DNA of 8,371 nt from Methanosarcinaceae archaeon (lineage in GTDB: Archaea > Halobacteriota > Methanosarcinia > Methanosarcinales > Methanosarcinaceae), in contig JAGAEB010000177.1 of the NCBI GenBank assembly GCA_017613335.1, positions 1 to 8,371 of the forward strand. The letters run 5' to 3'. Under the pieces are notes generated by a model, which was not told the origin of the DNA, made no database searches, and saw only the letters and a program-made list of their open reading frames with translations. Below are positions 1 to 6,035 of this stretch, one piece after another. The stretch's first letter is position 1, and each line of letters opens with the position of its first letter. The position numbers and the translations under genes were made by a program.

Positions 1-319
1 GATACCTGTATAATTCCGTCAGTTCATCATCCTGATTGCTGAAAATATCTTCATAGTCCCCGATCGGAATATAGGTGTCATTAAGATAGGCGATATCGTC
101 ATCGGTAATATGTGCGATATCGATCTGGAAATCAAATGTGGGTCTGTCGGTTCTGTAAAAATTCGGTAAGCCGTCGAATTCAGCCAGGCTCAGCCAGAAT
201 ACATTTCCGTTCTCATCTTCAAATTCTGCTTCTGCAACGTCGGCTCCTCCGACCGGGCCGCAGGCCATACCGCCTTCATCAGCACCGCGGTCTGCACTTC
301 TGATAAGATATTTCATCAT
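1..319 (-). CDS. Small acidic protein of unknown function, 3' end beyond the window
   Basis: The reading frame is open from the start codon to the left edge, giving about 106 residues without the C-terminus. Two tandem ATGs (319 and 316) follow a strong GGGAGGG ribosome binding site at 324-330. It lies 4 bases from the first ATG and 7 from the second, so 316 is an equally good or better start. The protein begins MKYLIRSADRG, has a Gly-rich stretch (GGMACGPVGG) near residues 15-25, a WLSLAEFDGLPNFYR segment, and then becomes very acidic (ITDDDIAYLND, NQDDELTE). No signal peptide or membrane segment is visible. The upstream gene's TGA overlaps the first ATG as TGATG, so the two are probably translationally coupled. 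I do not recognise the family. Reality of the gene is well supported; function is unknown. Confidence 0.72.
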   Translation of the reverse strand, partial: MMKYLIRSADRGADEGGMACGPVGGADVAEAEFEDENGNVFWLSLAEFDGLPNFYRTDRPTFDFQIDIAHITDDDIAYLNDTYIPIGDYEDIFSNQDDELTELYRY

Positions 320-594
320 CAGACCCTCCCGTTGTATACTTTTTTGAATTTCCTTCTTTCCCGCGTCAGTCCGGCCGAAAGCATGCTGAAGCGGAGCGCT
401 TCTGAAGGTTCCAGCCAGAAATCGGTATTATGAAAGATGACCCTGCAGCGACCTTCGACAGGCACTTCGGAAAAATCGAAGCCGGCATCGGCTATGATCT
501 GACGCTGATGTTTTTTGAATTCGGCCCAGGGACTTAACGGAACAGATTGAACGGGCGGAACGGATTGTTCTGACGGAACGGACAGATGGGACAT
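319..594 (-). CDS. Small protein of unknown function with an N-terminal SVPxxQ-type repeat
   Basis: This 91-residue protein has three tandem 6-residue repeats at residues 5-22 (SVPSEQ, SVPPVQ, SVPLSP), encoded by an 18-base DNA repeat. They are followed by a more ordinary soluble region (WAEFKKHQRQIIADAGFD, then CRVIFHNTDFWLEPSEA) and a basic C-terminus (LTRERRKFKKVYNGRV). The stop overlaps the next gene's start as TGATG, and that gene's ribosome binding site lies inside this coding sequence, which argues that the ORF is real. The start is uncertain. ATG 594 has only a weak AGAG upstream. An in-frame ATG at 723, preceded by GGTGA at 5 bases, would give 134 residues and overlap the end of the upstream gene, but would put two stem-loops inside the coding region. 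No known domain is recognised. Confidence 0.55.
   Translation of the reverse strand: MSHLSVPSEQSVPPVQSVPLSPWAEFKKHQRQIIADAGFDFSEVPVEGRCRVIFHNTDFWLEPSEALRFSMLSAGLTRERRKFKKVYNGRV
538..591. repeat. 18-base tandem repeat, three copies
   Basis: Three consecutive 18-base units begin CGGAAC at 538, 556 and 574. Copies 2 and 3 share CGGAACGGA exactly. The period is a multiple of three, so the array stays in frame and gives the SVPxxQ repeats in the minus-strand gene. Confidence 0.7.
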
Positions 595-627
595 CTCTGA
601 CCGGCCGTACTGACCGGGCAGATCCGG

Positions 628-647
628 CGGACAGAATGATCTGTCCG
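628..647. other. Perfect 8-bp inverted repeat
   Basis: CGGACAGA (628-635) and TCTGTCCG (640-647) are exact reverse complements around a 4-base loop. It lies between two minus-strand small genes and has no adjacent T-run, so it is not a canonical terminator. It could be an mRNA processing or stabilising hairpin, or a protein-binding palindrome. Confidence 0.5.
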
Positions 648-650
648 TCT

Positions 651-675
651 GCCGGGAAAACGCGGGATTTCCGGC
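651..675 (-). other. Stem-loop downstream of the 140-residue gene
   Basis: GCCGG plus AAA (651-660, one bulged G) pairs with TTTCCGGC (668-675). It starts about 34 bases after the stop of the minus-strand gene ending at 710. It shares the sequence CCGGAAATCCCG...TTTTC (minus strand) with the stem-loop after pyk at 1318-1346. No U-tract follows. Confidence 0.45.
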
Positions 676-709
676 TCTTATGTTTAAAACCCCGGGGACA
701 GAGATCCTT

Positions 710-1132
710 TCACATGAGATCATTGATATCACCGTAGCTGAAAGCTCTGTATCCGACGCGGATAATATCATATTCGTCGTCTTCGGACATCTCATAGTCG
801 CGGATAAGATTGCCGTCTTTATCGAAACGCTTGTACACTTTATCGGCCATGCAGACGAAATCCGTCCGCTGCGTATGACGGTTGATATAATCAAGGACGC
901 TCGGAGAGACTATAAAAACAGTTTCCGGTAACGGCTCCGGCATATTCTTTATCTGGGTGACGCGATACGCTTTGACGGGTATGCCGTCCATCGTATCCAT
1001 CTCTATATATTCGCGCTGAAGAGAAACAGTATCAGAAGGTTCCGCGTCTATGACCATGACAGGGATTTCTTCATCTTTTGTTTCGCCGGCCCATACAGTA
1101 CAGGCAAAGCCTGTGCAATTGACGTATTTCAT
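710..1132 (-). CDS. Hypothetical protein, 140 residues, resembling a phage/accessory 'N-LTPH'-type family
   Basis: ATG 1132 has a good AGGAG about 10 bases upstream, so the start is secure. The protein opens MKYVNCTGF, has a middle segment VKAYRVTQIKNMPEPLPETVFIVSPSVLDYINRH.. (about residues 54-90), and a charged C-terminal half (FDKDGNLIRDYEMSEDDEYD). By memory only, the order 'VN-T' opening, then ...RV..., then LPE...IVSPSV...R-D resembles short proteins of phages and accessory regions that start VNLTPH and contain an YIVS segment; that family has no known activity. No transmembrane helix or signal peptide is seen. It is the first gene of the three-gene minus-strand row, preceded by a stem-loop-rich leader (1154-1210). 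Gene reality is high; family assignment is tentative. Confidence 0.75.
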   Translation of the reverse strand: MKYVNCTGFACTVWAGETKDEEIPVMVIDAEPSDTVSLQREYIEMDTMDGIPVKAYRVTQIKNMPEPLPETVFIVSPSVLDYINRHTQRTDFVCMADKVYKRFDKDGNLIRDYEMSEDDEYDIIRVGYRAFSYGDINDLM

Positions 1133-1153
1133 TTTTTATCGTCTCCTGTCCGG

Positions 1154-1187
1154 ATCAGGGCGGTCCCATTATCAGACCGGTCCTGAT
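1154..1187 (-). promoter_or_regulatory. Leader stem-loop upstream of the small-gene row
   Basis: ATCAGG (1154-1159) pairs with CCTGAT (1182-1187) and CGGTC (1161-1165) with GACCG (1175-1179), an 11-bp stem with small bulges and a 9-base loop. A second 6-bp stem, AGGACG/CGTCCT, sits beside it at 1189-1210. Both lie in the expected 5' leader, just before the AGGAG of the gene starting at 1132. No U-tract is present, so an operator or leader structure is more likely than a terminator. Confidence 0.4.
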
Positions 1188-1215
1188 GAGGACGGATCTG
1201 ATAACGTCCTGTTGT

Positions 1216-1245
1216 AATATAGATGTGACCGTATGTATTGCACAG
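1216..1245 (-). promoter_or_regulatory. Possible promoter for the small-gene row
   Basis: On the minus strand TATATT (1216-1221) could be a -10 box. The hexamer 17 bases upstream (TGTGCA) is a poor -35 match. A start near 1209 would place both stem-loops at the very 5' end of the transcript. Weak evidence only. Confidence 0.25.
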
Positions 1246-1270
1246 CGACAGATTAAAATAAGAGAAGCAG

Positions 1271-1324
1271 ACCGGAAGATCAGCCGGAAGATCATCGGAA
1301 GACCGCCGGAAGATCACCCGGAAA
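1271..1324. repeat. 12-base tandem repeat (GCCGGAAGATCA), four to five copies
   Basis: Units are at 1271-1282 (ACCGGAAGATCA), 1283-1294 (GCCGGAAGATCA), 1295-1304 (degenerate, 10 bases), 1305-1316 (exact GCCGGAAGATCA) and a partial unit at 1317-1324. The array lies in the 233-base gap between pyk and the small-gene row. The same CGGAAGATC word recurs in the speA tail coding region. Confidence 0.8.
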
Positions 1325-1346
1325 CGCCTGAAAACGGGATTTCCGG
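1318..1346 (-). other. Stem-loop downstream of pyk
   Basis: CCGGAAA (1318-1324) and TTTCCGG (1340-1346) form a perfect 7-bp stem with a 15-base loop, beginning 19 bases after the pyk stop. No U-tract follows on the minus strand, so it is not a classic intrinsic terminator. It may still define the pyk mRNA 3' end. I see no better terminator in this gap. Confidence 0.4.
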
Positions 1347-1365
1347 ATGCTGTCTTTTCGTTTTT

Positions 1366-2898
1366 TCAGTACAGATCTTCGCCGATCACATGGACCTTGA
1401 TGAGATTCGTCGTCTTTTTTCCGGCAGGAATGCCTGCAACGAGAACGACCCTGTCGCCGTCGGAGACGTATCCGGCGTCGCGTGACCGCGCGATGATGCT
1501 GCCGAGCATTTCATCGGTCGAAGATGTGCTGCCGGTCGTGATGGGCACAACGCCCCGGATCAGGAGCATCCGGCGGAAAGAACCGTCGTCAGGCGTTCCT
1601 GCGATGATCGGGACATCCGGTCTGAAAGACGCGACTTTTGCGGCCGTAAAGCCCGATCCCGTCGAGACGAGGATGGCTTTCGCACAGATGTTTTCCGCAA
1701 GCGTGCAGGCGGATTTGGCGATCGCGTACGGCAGGATGATCTTTTCTTTTTCCCGGTCGCCGATGTGTTCTTTGATATAGTTCAGATTTTCCGTGTGCGG
1801 ACAGCGTATATAATTCACATTTGCTTCACGCCAGGGATCATACTGCTCCGCGCGTTTGGCGATCTTTGCCATCATCCGGACGGATTCGACAGGATATTTT
1901 CCTTTCGCCGTCTCCCCCGAGAGCATGACAGCATCCGTGCCGTCAAAAACAGCGTTGGCAACGTCGCCGGCTTCTGCGCGCGTGGGCCTCGGATTCCGCG
2001 TCATCGAATCGAGCATCTGCGTCGCCGTAATGACCGGTTTTCCGTAACGATTGCACAGCCGGATGAGATCTTTCTGCCGGGCAGGCACTTCTTCGACAGG
2101 GATCTCGACGCCGAGATCGCCGCGGGCGACCATAAGACCGTCAGAGACGCTGATGATCTCCTTGGCATTCCGGATCCCCTGCCGGTTCTCGATCTTCGCG
2201 ATGAGATGGATCGGAGAGCCCGCCGCTTTCAGGATATTCCTGACGTTGACGATATCCTGTGCACAGCGGACAAAAGAGACAGCGATGAAATCGACCTGTT
2301 CACGGATCCCGAAATCGATGTCCGCCAGATCTGTCGCGGAAAGTCCCGGAATGCTGAGATCCGCATCAGGCACATTGATCCCTTTTTTCGTTTCGACCGG
2401 ACCGCCCGTGACGACATCGCAGATGATCCTGTCAAACGAAGACGCATTTTCGGAAAAAGCCCCGGATGACAGAACGATCTCACGGACGCGGAGCTCAATG
2501 ATGCCGTCATCAATGAAAATACGCATTCCCGGACGGATCTCGCGGGCAAGGTTCTTGTAACTGTAAGAAACACCGTCAGGCGTTCCGATACGATCCTCCG
2601 ATGTCAGGATAAGCGTCTCTCCGGTCCGGATCTCAAAGCCGTCGTTTTCGATGATCCCTGTCCTGACCTCAGGGCCCTTCATGTCAAGAAGGACCGCGAC
2701 AGGAATCCCCGATTCAGCGGATGCCCGGCGGATGAGATCAAGACGCGCCTTATGTTCCTCATGCGTCCCGTGGGAAAAATTCAGACGGGCCGTATTCATG
2801 CCCGCCTCAAGCATCTCTTTAAGGATCCCGATATCAGAACTCCCGGGCCCGATCGTGCAGACGATCTTCGTCTGCGGTTTCTCTTCAAAAACTGACAT
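1366..2898 (-). CDS. pyk: Pyruvate kinase
   Basis: Catalyses phosphoenolpyruvate plus ADP to pyruvate plus ATP, the last step of glycolysis, in the cytoplasm. The 510 residues contain the usual landmarks: TKIVCTIGPGS (10-20), the nucleotide-site stretch ARLNFSHG (37-44, with R38, N40, S42), the B domain from about 80 to 175, the signature IAKIENRQG (233-241, catalytic K237), MVARGDLGVEIP (256-267), ITATQMLDSM (290-299) with RPTRAE (304-309), and the C-terminal allosteric domain from about 365. The DMKGPEVRT segment (72-80) has Glu at the position linked to K+ dependence in characterised enzymes (Glu117 of rabbit muscle), predicting a K+-dependent enzyme. There is no C-terminal PEP-utiliser domain. 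Start ATG 2898 is chosen because CGGAG lies 7 bases upstream and the KIVCTIGPG motif follows at normal distance; an in-frame start at 2943 would add 15 unlikely residues. Confidence 0.97.
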   Translation of the reverse strand: MSVFEEKPQTKIVCTIGPGSSDIGILKEMLEAGMNTARLNFSHGTHEEHKARLDLIRRASAESGIPVAVLLDMKGPEVRTGIIENDGFEIRTGETLILTSEDRIGTPDGVSYSYKNLAREIRPGMRIFIDDGIIELRVREIVLSSGAFSENASSFDRIICDVVTGGPVETKKGINVPDADLSIPGLSATDLADIDFGIREQVDFIAVSFVRCAQDIVNVRNILKAAGSPIHLIAKIENRQGIRNAKEIISVSDGLMVARGDLGVEIPVEEVPARQKDLIRLCNRYGKPVITATQMLDSMTRNPRPTRAEAGDVANAVFDGTDAVMLSGETAKGKYPVESVRMMAKIAKRAEQYDPWREANVNYIRCPHTENLNYIKEHIGDREKEKIILPYAIAKSACTLAENICAKAILVSTGSGFTAAKVASFRPDVPIIAGTPDDGSFRRMLLIRGVVPITTGSTSSTDEMLGSIIARSRDAGYVSDGDRVVLVAGIPAGKKTTNLIKVHVIGEDLY

Positions 2899-2995
2899 AA
2901 AAAAACTCCGGAAAAATGACAGACGGACAGATATGCCCGACATTCATGAAATATGAAACAGAACTGTCTGTATAAAATAAGAAACTTATGATTCA

Positions 2996-3033
2996 GAACA
3001 TATCAGGAATACGGCTTCGGAACATATCAGGAA
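2996..3033. repeat. 14-base direct repeat GAACATATCAGGAA
   Basis: Identical copies at 2996-3009 and 3020-3033, 24 bases start to start, lie about 100-135 bases upstream of the pyk start. Placement in a divergent promoter region suits a regulator-binding repeat, but no regulator is identifiable. Confidence 0.55.
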
Positions 3034-3189
3034 ATATGGATCCGGATCAGGCAAATAACACCACATGAATAAAAATATTCAGTCCGATAAAACACACTGA
3101 CGAGACATTTCAGAAAGATCATGAAAACACTGTCTGAACTTAGATACTTTTAAATAATGTCTTGGGGATTATGGTGTAATTTTCTGTGA

Positions 3190-3247
3190 CCCTGTCATGT
3201 ACGGTTGAGCAGAGAAGGAAGACATGTTTTCCGTATATCCTGACGGG
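3190..3247 (+). promoter_or_regulatory. Candidate structured leader of speA
   Basis: Two nested helices are possible. CCC and GTCA (3190-3197, one bulged T) pair with TGAC and GGG (3241-3247). Inside, GTACGG (3199-3204) pairs with CCGTAT (3231-3236, one G-U). The 26-base apical loop holds an AAGGAA ribosome-binding-like site (3215-3220) and the ATG of a short ORF at 3224. It does not match a riboswitch class I know. Confidence 0.35.
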
Positions 3248-3319
3248 AATTTTGTTACCATTGTCACATTTGTAAAGAGGACAAATAATAATGGACCAGA
3301 ACCGTACACCTATTATTGA
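3224..3319 (+). CDS. Candidate 31-codon upstream ORF overlapping the speA start
   Basis: ATG 3224 follows AAGGAA with a short spacer. The frame reads MFSVYPDGNFVTIVTFVKR..., ends YTYY, and stops at 3317-3319, 29 bases inside speA in another frame. Ribosomes translating it would cross the speA ribosome binding site and start codon, so it could couple or repress speA translation. Leader peptides that sense polyamine-pathway metabolites are known elsewhere (SpeFL upstream of speF in enterobacteria), but there is no sequence similarity that I can see. A chance ORF is quite possible. Confidence 0.3.
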   Translation: MFSVYPDGNFVTIVTFVKRTNNNGPEPYTYY

Positions 3320-5030
3320 TGCGCTCCGCGCATATAATGAGAGGGGGATCACTTCCTTCGACGTACCCGGTCACAAACGCGGTTTACGTTGCTGCGATCT
3401 CCAGAAACTCATCGGCAGAGAAGCATTTCTGATGGACGTCAATGCGCCCGTCGGCCTGGACTCTTTTTCAAAACCGCACGGCGTCATCAAGGAATCTCTT
3501 GAACTGGCGGCGGATGCTTATCATGCCGATCATGCTTTTTTCATCGTCAACGGCAGTTCAGGCGGCGTCCACATCATGATCATGACCGTCTGTTATGACG
3601 GCGACAAGATCCTGCTTCCGAGGAACACGCACAAATCCGTGACGAATGCACTCATTCTTTCGGGAGCCGTACCGGTCTACATTGAACCGGAGATCAACCG
3701 CAGATTCGGCATCGCAAGCGGCGTCACGCTCGATACGGTCAGAAGAGCCATAGAAGAAAATCCTGATGCCAAAGTTCTTTTTCTGGTCTACCCGACCTAT
3801 TACGGCGCCTGTACGGATATAAAATCCATCATCGATTATGCCCATTCAAAAGGCGTCATCGTTCTTGTCGACCAGGCGCATGGTGCCCATTTTTCATTCT
3901 GTTCCAGACTGCCCAAGTCTGCCGCCGAACTCGGCGCAGATCTTGTGATCACGAGTACCCACAAGACAGGCGGCTCATTTACACAGAGCGCCATGCTCCT
4001 TCACAACGAAGGCCTCGTCAAATATCACTCGATCAAAAAGAGAGTGATCATGTTCCATACGACAAGTCCGAGTTATCTGCTGATGGCCTCGCTTGAATCA
4101 TCAAGAAAGATGCTGGCGACGGAAGGCGAGGAGATCTTTACGGAACTCGCCTACGAATGCCGGAAAGCGAAGAGAGAGCTGGCAAAGATTCCCGGTCTCG
4201 TCATCCAGGATCCGGATATCGATGAGACGACCGGCGTCCGGTCGATGATATACGATCCGACAAAGATCCTCATCAATGTGACGGGACTCGGTCTTGACGG
4301 ATTTGATGTCTACGATATCATGTCCGAGAAATACGGCATCCAGATGGAACTGGCAGAACCGATGCTCGTTCTGGCCGTCGTCGGGATCGGCGACAATGCC
4401 GAAACGATCGGGCGTCTCGTCGACGCTTTCAGAGATCTTTCTGAAACGTATTACGGCAAATACGATCCGATCGCCGTTCCCCAGGACAGGATCAGCGTCC
4501 CGCCGCTCGTCATGTCACCGCGTCAGGCCTTCTATTCGGATAAAAAAGCGATCAGCTTTGAAGATGCGATCGGCGAGATCGCCGCGGAAGCCGTCATGAT
4601 CTATCCCCCGGGCATTCCGCTGTGCATCCCCGGCGAAAGGATCACGAGTGAAACGCTTGCCGAGATCTGTTACTGCAAAGATAACTGTTCCTGCATGATC
4701 AAAGACAGTTTCGAACCGGACAAGATCCTCGTCGTTGTCGAAGAACAGAACGGAAACAACGGGAAAAACAGGAAAGAGAAAGACCGCGTCGGAAAATCCG
4801 TCCATTATGAAGACGTTGCCATGAACATCGGCAACAGATCAAAAGGAAAAAGCGGCAGATCCGGAAACAGATCAGGCAACCGGAAATCCGGCGGCAGATC
4901 AGGCAGCAGAAATTCCGGAAACAAGAGCGGAAGATCCGGTAACAGAAACGGAAAGAGCAATAAGAACAAAAAGAACCGAGCCGGAAAGATCGATCAAAAC
5001 AGAATAAACCGGCACGGAAAGAACAATTGA
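3291..5030 (+). CDS. speA: Arginine decarboxylase (Orn/Lys/Arg decarboxylase family) with a basic disordered C-terminal tail
   Basis: A PLP-dependent fold-type I decarboxylase of the Orn/Lys/Arg family. Arginine is the likely substrate because agmatinase follows directly; lysine or ornithine cannot be excluded from sequence. Landmarks are the N-terminal FDVPGHKRG (23-31), phosphate-site NGSSGG (87-92), DQAHGAH (194-200, with D194 and H197 at the cofactor ring), and STHKTGGS (222-229) with the PLP lysine K225. PPGIPLCIPGE (439-449) begins the C-terminal domain. The normal family end (about 480-490 residues) is reached at about 484. A further 95 residues follow: from 515 to 579, 21 of 65 are Lys/Arg, one is acidic, and most others are Ser, Gly or Asn, with recurring SGRSGN-like units. 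A CYCKDNCSC cluster (460-468) is also unusual. AGAGG (3276-3280) lies 10 bases before ATG 3291. The tail is fully in frame, with no sign of a frameshift. Confidence 0.92.
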   Translation: MDQNRTPIIDALRAYNERGITSFDVPGHKRGLRCCDLQKLIGREAFLMDVNAPVGLDSFSKPHGVIKESLELAADAYHADHAFFIVNGSSGGVHIMIMTVCYDGDKILLPRNTHKSVTNALILSGAVPVYIEPEINRRFGIASGVTLDTVRRAIEENPDAKVLFLVYPTYYGACTDIKSIIDYAHSKGVIVLVDQAHGAHFSFCSRLPKSAAELGADLVITSTHKTGGSFTQSAMLLHNEGLVKYHSIKKRVIMFHTTSPSYLLMASLESSRKMLATEGEEIFTELAYECRKAKRELAKIPGLVIQDPDIDETTGVRSMIYDPTKILINVTGLGLDGFDVYDIMSEKYGIQMELAEPMLVLAVVGIGDNAETIGRLVDAFRDLSETYYGKYDPIAVPQDRISVPPLVMSPRQAFYSDKKAISFEDAIGEIAAEAVMIYPPGIPLCIPGERITSETLAEICYCKDNCSCMIKDSFEPDKILVVVEEQNGNNGKNRKEKDRVGKSVHYEDVAMNIGNRSKGKSGRSGNRSGNRKSGGRSGSRNSGNKSGRSGNRNGKSNKNKKNRAGKIDQNRINRHGKNN

Positions 5031-5075
5031 AACAGAAAGAGCCGGCACAGAATAAGAAAGCCGGAAAAAACGGAT
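4833..5075 (+). repeat. Degenerate low-complexity repeat DNA covering the speA tail and the following gap
   Basis: Purine-rich DNA is built from recurring words (AGATCCGG, CAGATCAGG, CCGGAAA, GGAAGATCC) with a loose period near 18 bases inside the tail. The same style continues past the speA stop at 5030: ACCGGCACGGAA before it is echoed by GCCGGCACAGAA and AAGCCGGAAAA after it. The repeat tract therefore ignores the coding boundary. Confidence 0.6.
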
Positions 5076-5111
5076 CACATTTACAGATCATATTTGACAG
5101 GGTTGTTTTTC

Positions 5112-5978
5112 ATGGACAAAGTCACATACAAATTTCTCAGCTGCAGCGCACCGCCGGAGGAAGCAGATGTCATTCTTTTCGGCGCACCTTACGACGGAAC
5201 GGTCTCTTTCAGACCGGGAACAAGATTCGGCCCGTCGGCGGTCCGTCCCGATTCCTACGGTCTTGAAATGTATTCCCCCTATCTCGACGATGAGATCACG
5301 AATTACAGAACGGCCGACATCGGCGATCTCGTGATGCCTTTCGGCGACCAGGTTCTTGCGCTTGACCGTATCTGCGGCCAGGTGAAGGAGATCATCGATG
5401 CCGGCAAAAAGCCGCTCATGATCGGCGGCGAACATCTGGTCACGCTCGGCGCCGTCCGTGCGCTGGCCGAAAAATATCCGGATCTGCACATCATCCATCT
5501 GGATGCGCACACCGACCTGCGCGACGAATTTTTCGACGTCTCCCTCAGCCATGCGACTGTTCTTAAGAAATGTTATGACATCCTCGGAGACGGCCGCATT
5601 TTCCAGTTCGGCATCCGCTCAGGCGAAAGAGCTGAATTCGAATGGGCCGCTGCCGGACACACTTATCTTCACAAGCACGACCTTGAGACGCTCGATGAAG
5701 TCTGTGAAAAACTGAAAGACAAACCTGTCTACATCACGATCGACCTTGATGTCTTCGACCCTTCCGTCTTCCCCGGAACCGGAACGCCCGAGCCCGGCGG
5801 GATCACATTCAAAGAAATGATGTGGGGCTACAGACAGTTCTGCAGACTCAATCATATCGTCGGCGCCGATCTTGTTGAACTCGCTCCGAATTATGACACG
5901 TCCGGCGTTTCAACAGCCGTCGCCTGCAAATGCTGCCGTGAGATGATCCTTGTCCTGAACCGCGCCGGAAAACAGTAA
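5112..5978 (+). CDS. speB: Agmatinase (agmatine ureohydrolase)
   Basis: Hydrolyses agmatine to putrescine and urea with a binuclear Mn2+ centre, in the cytoplasm. The 288 residues carry the ureohydrolase motifs: GGEHLVTLG (105-113, ligand H108), DAHTDLRDEF (131-140, ligands D131, H133, D135) and DLDVFDPS (211-218, ligands D211, D213), followed by PGTGTPEPGG (221-230) with the substrate-region Glu227. Length matches the family (about 290). ATG 5112 is preceded by AGGG at 9 bases; a TTG at 5094 would add only six residues and overlaps that site, so ATG is preferred. It lies 81 bases after speA with no terminator or clear promoter between, so the two are probably one transcript making putrescine from arginine. 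A long intrinsic terminator follows. The substrate could in principle be another guanidino compound, but the context favours agmatine. Confidence 0.95.
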   Translation: MDKVTYKFLSCSAPPEEADVILFGAPYDGTVSFRPGTRFGPSAVRPDSYGLEMYSPYLDDEITNYRTADIGDLVMPFGDQVLALDRICGQVKEIIDAGKKPLMIGGEHLVTLGAVRALAEKYPDLHIIHLDAHTDLRDEFFDVSLSHATVLKKCYDILGDGRIFQFGIRSGERAEFEWAAAGHTYLHKHDLETLDEVCEKLKDKPVYITIDLDVFDPSVFPGTGTPEPGGITFKEMMWGYRQFCRLNHIVGADLVELAPNYDTSGVSTAVACKCCREMILVLNRAGKQ

Positions 5979-6035
5979 ACATAAAGCGGTTCCGGAAAAG
6001 AAGGCAGGAAGCCTTTCACAGAGAACGAAAAGACG

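Larger units (their letters stand above)
2899..3290. other. Divergent intergenic region between pyk and speA
   Basis: This 392-base AT-rich stretch separates divergent genes and should hold both promoters. I see no stable gene in it apart from the candidate short ORF near the speA start. It contains a 14-base direct repeat (2996-3033), an AT-rich inverted repeat TGAATA/TATTCA (3066-3081) and a candidate hairpin before speA (3190-3247). No -35/-10 pair is good enough to call. Confidence 0.6.

Noticed and set aside
680..931. 83-residue plus-strand ORF opposite the small-gene row
   Set aside because: Antisense to the 140-residue gene, which has a proper AGGAG; no ribosome binding site of its own.
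1129..1317. 62-residue minus-strand ORF whose stop overlaps the next gene's ATG as ATGA
   Set aside because: It begins inside the 12-base repeat array without a ribosome binding site and runs through the likely promoter and leader stem-loops. The ATGA overlap is probably chance.
1765..2469. 234-residue plus-strand ORF
   Set aside because: It lies antisense to pyk, which has full family motifs. Its Asp/Arg-rich composition is the expected shadow.
2941..2956. TTCATGAA palindrome upstream of pyk
   Set aside because: Only 8 bases and AT-rich; easily chance.
3140..3290. Known riboswitch or T-box upstream of speA
   Set aside because: No T-box AGGGUGGNACCGCG motif and no riboswitch core that I recognise; kept only as an unclassified hairpin.
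4699..5091. 130-residue minus-strand ORF rich in Cys and Phe, looking like a membrane protein
   Set aside because: It is the antisense reading of the low-complexity speA tail. Repeats of TTCCGG and TGATCTG translate to Phe/Arg/Ser/Cys, and there is no start signal.
5027..5266. 79-residue plus-strand ORF starting at the end of speA
   Set aside because: TTG start, overlaps speB in the wrong frame, basic only because of the repeat DNA.
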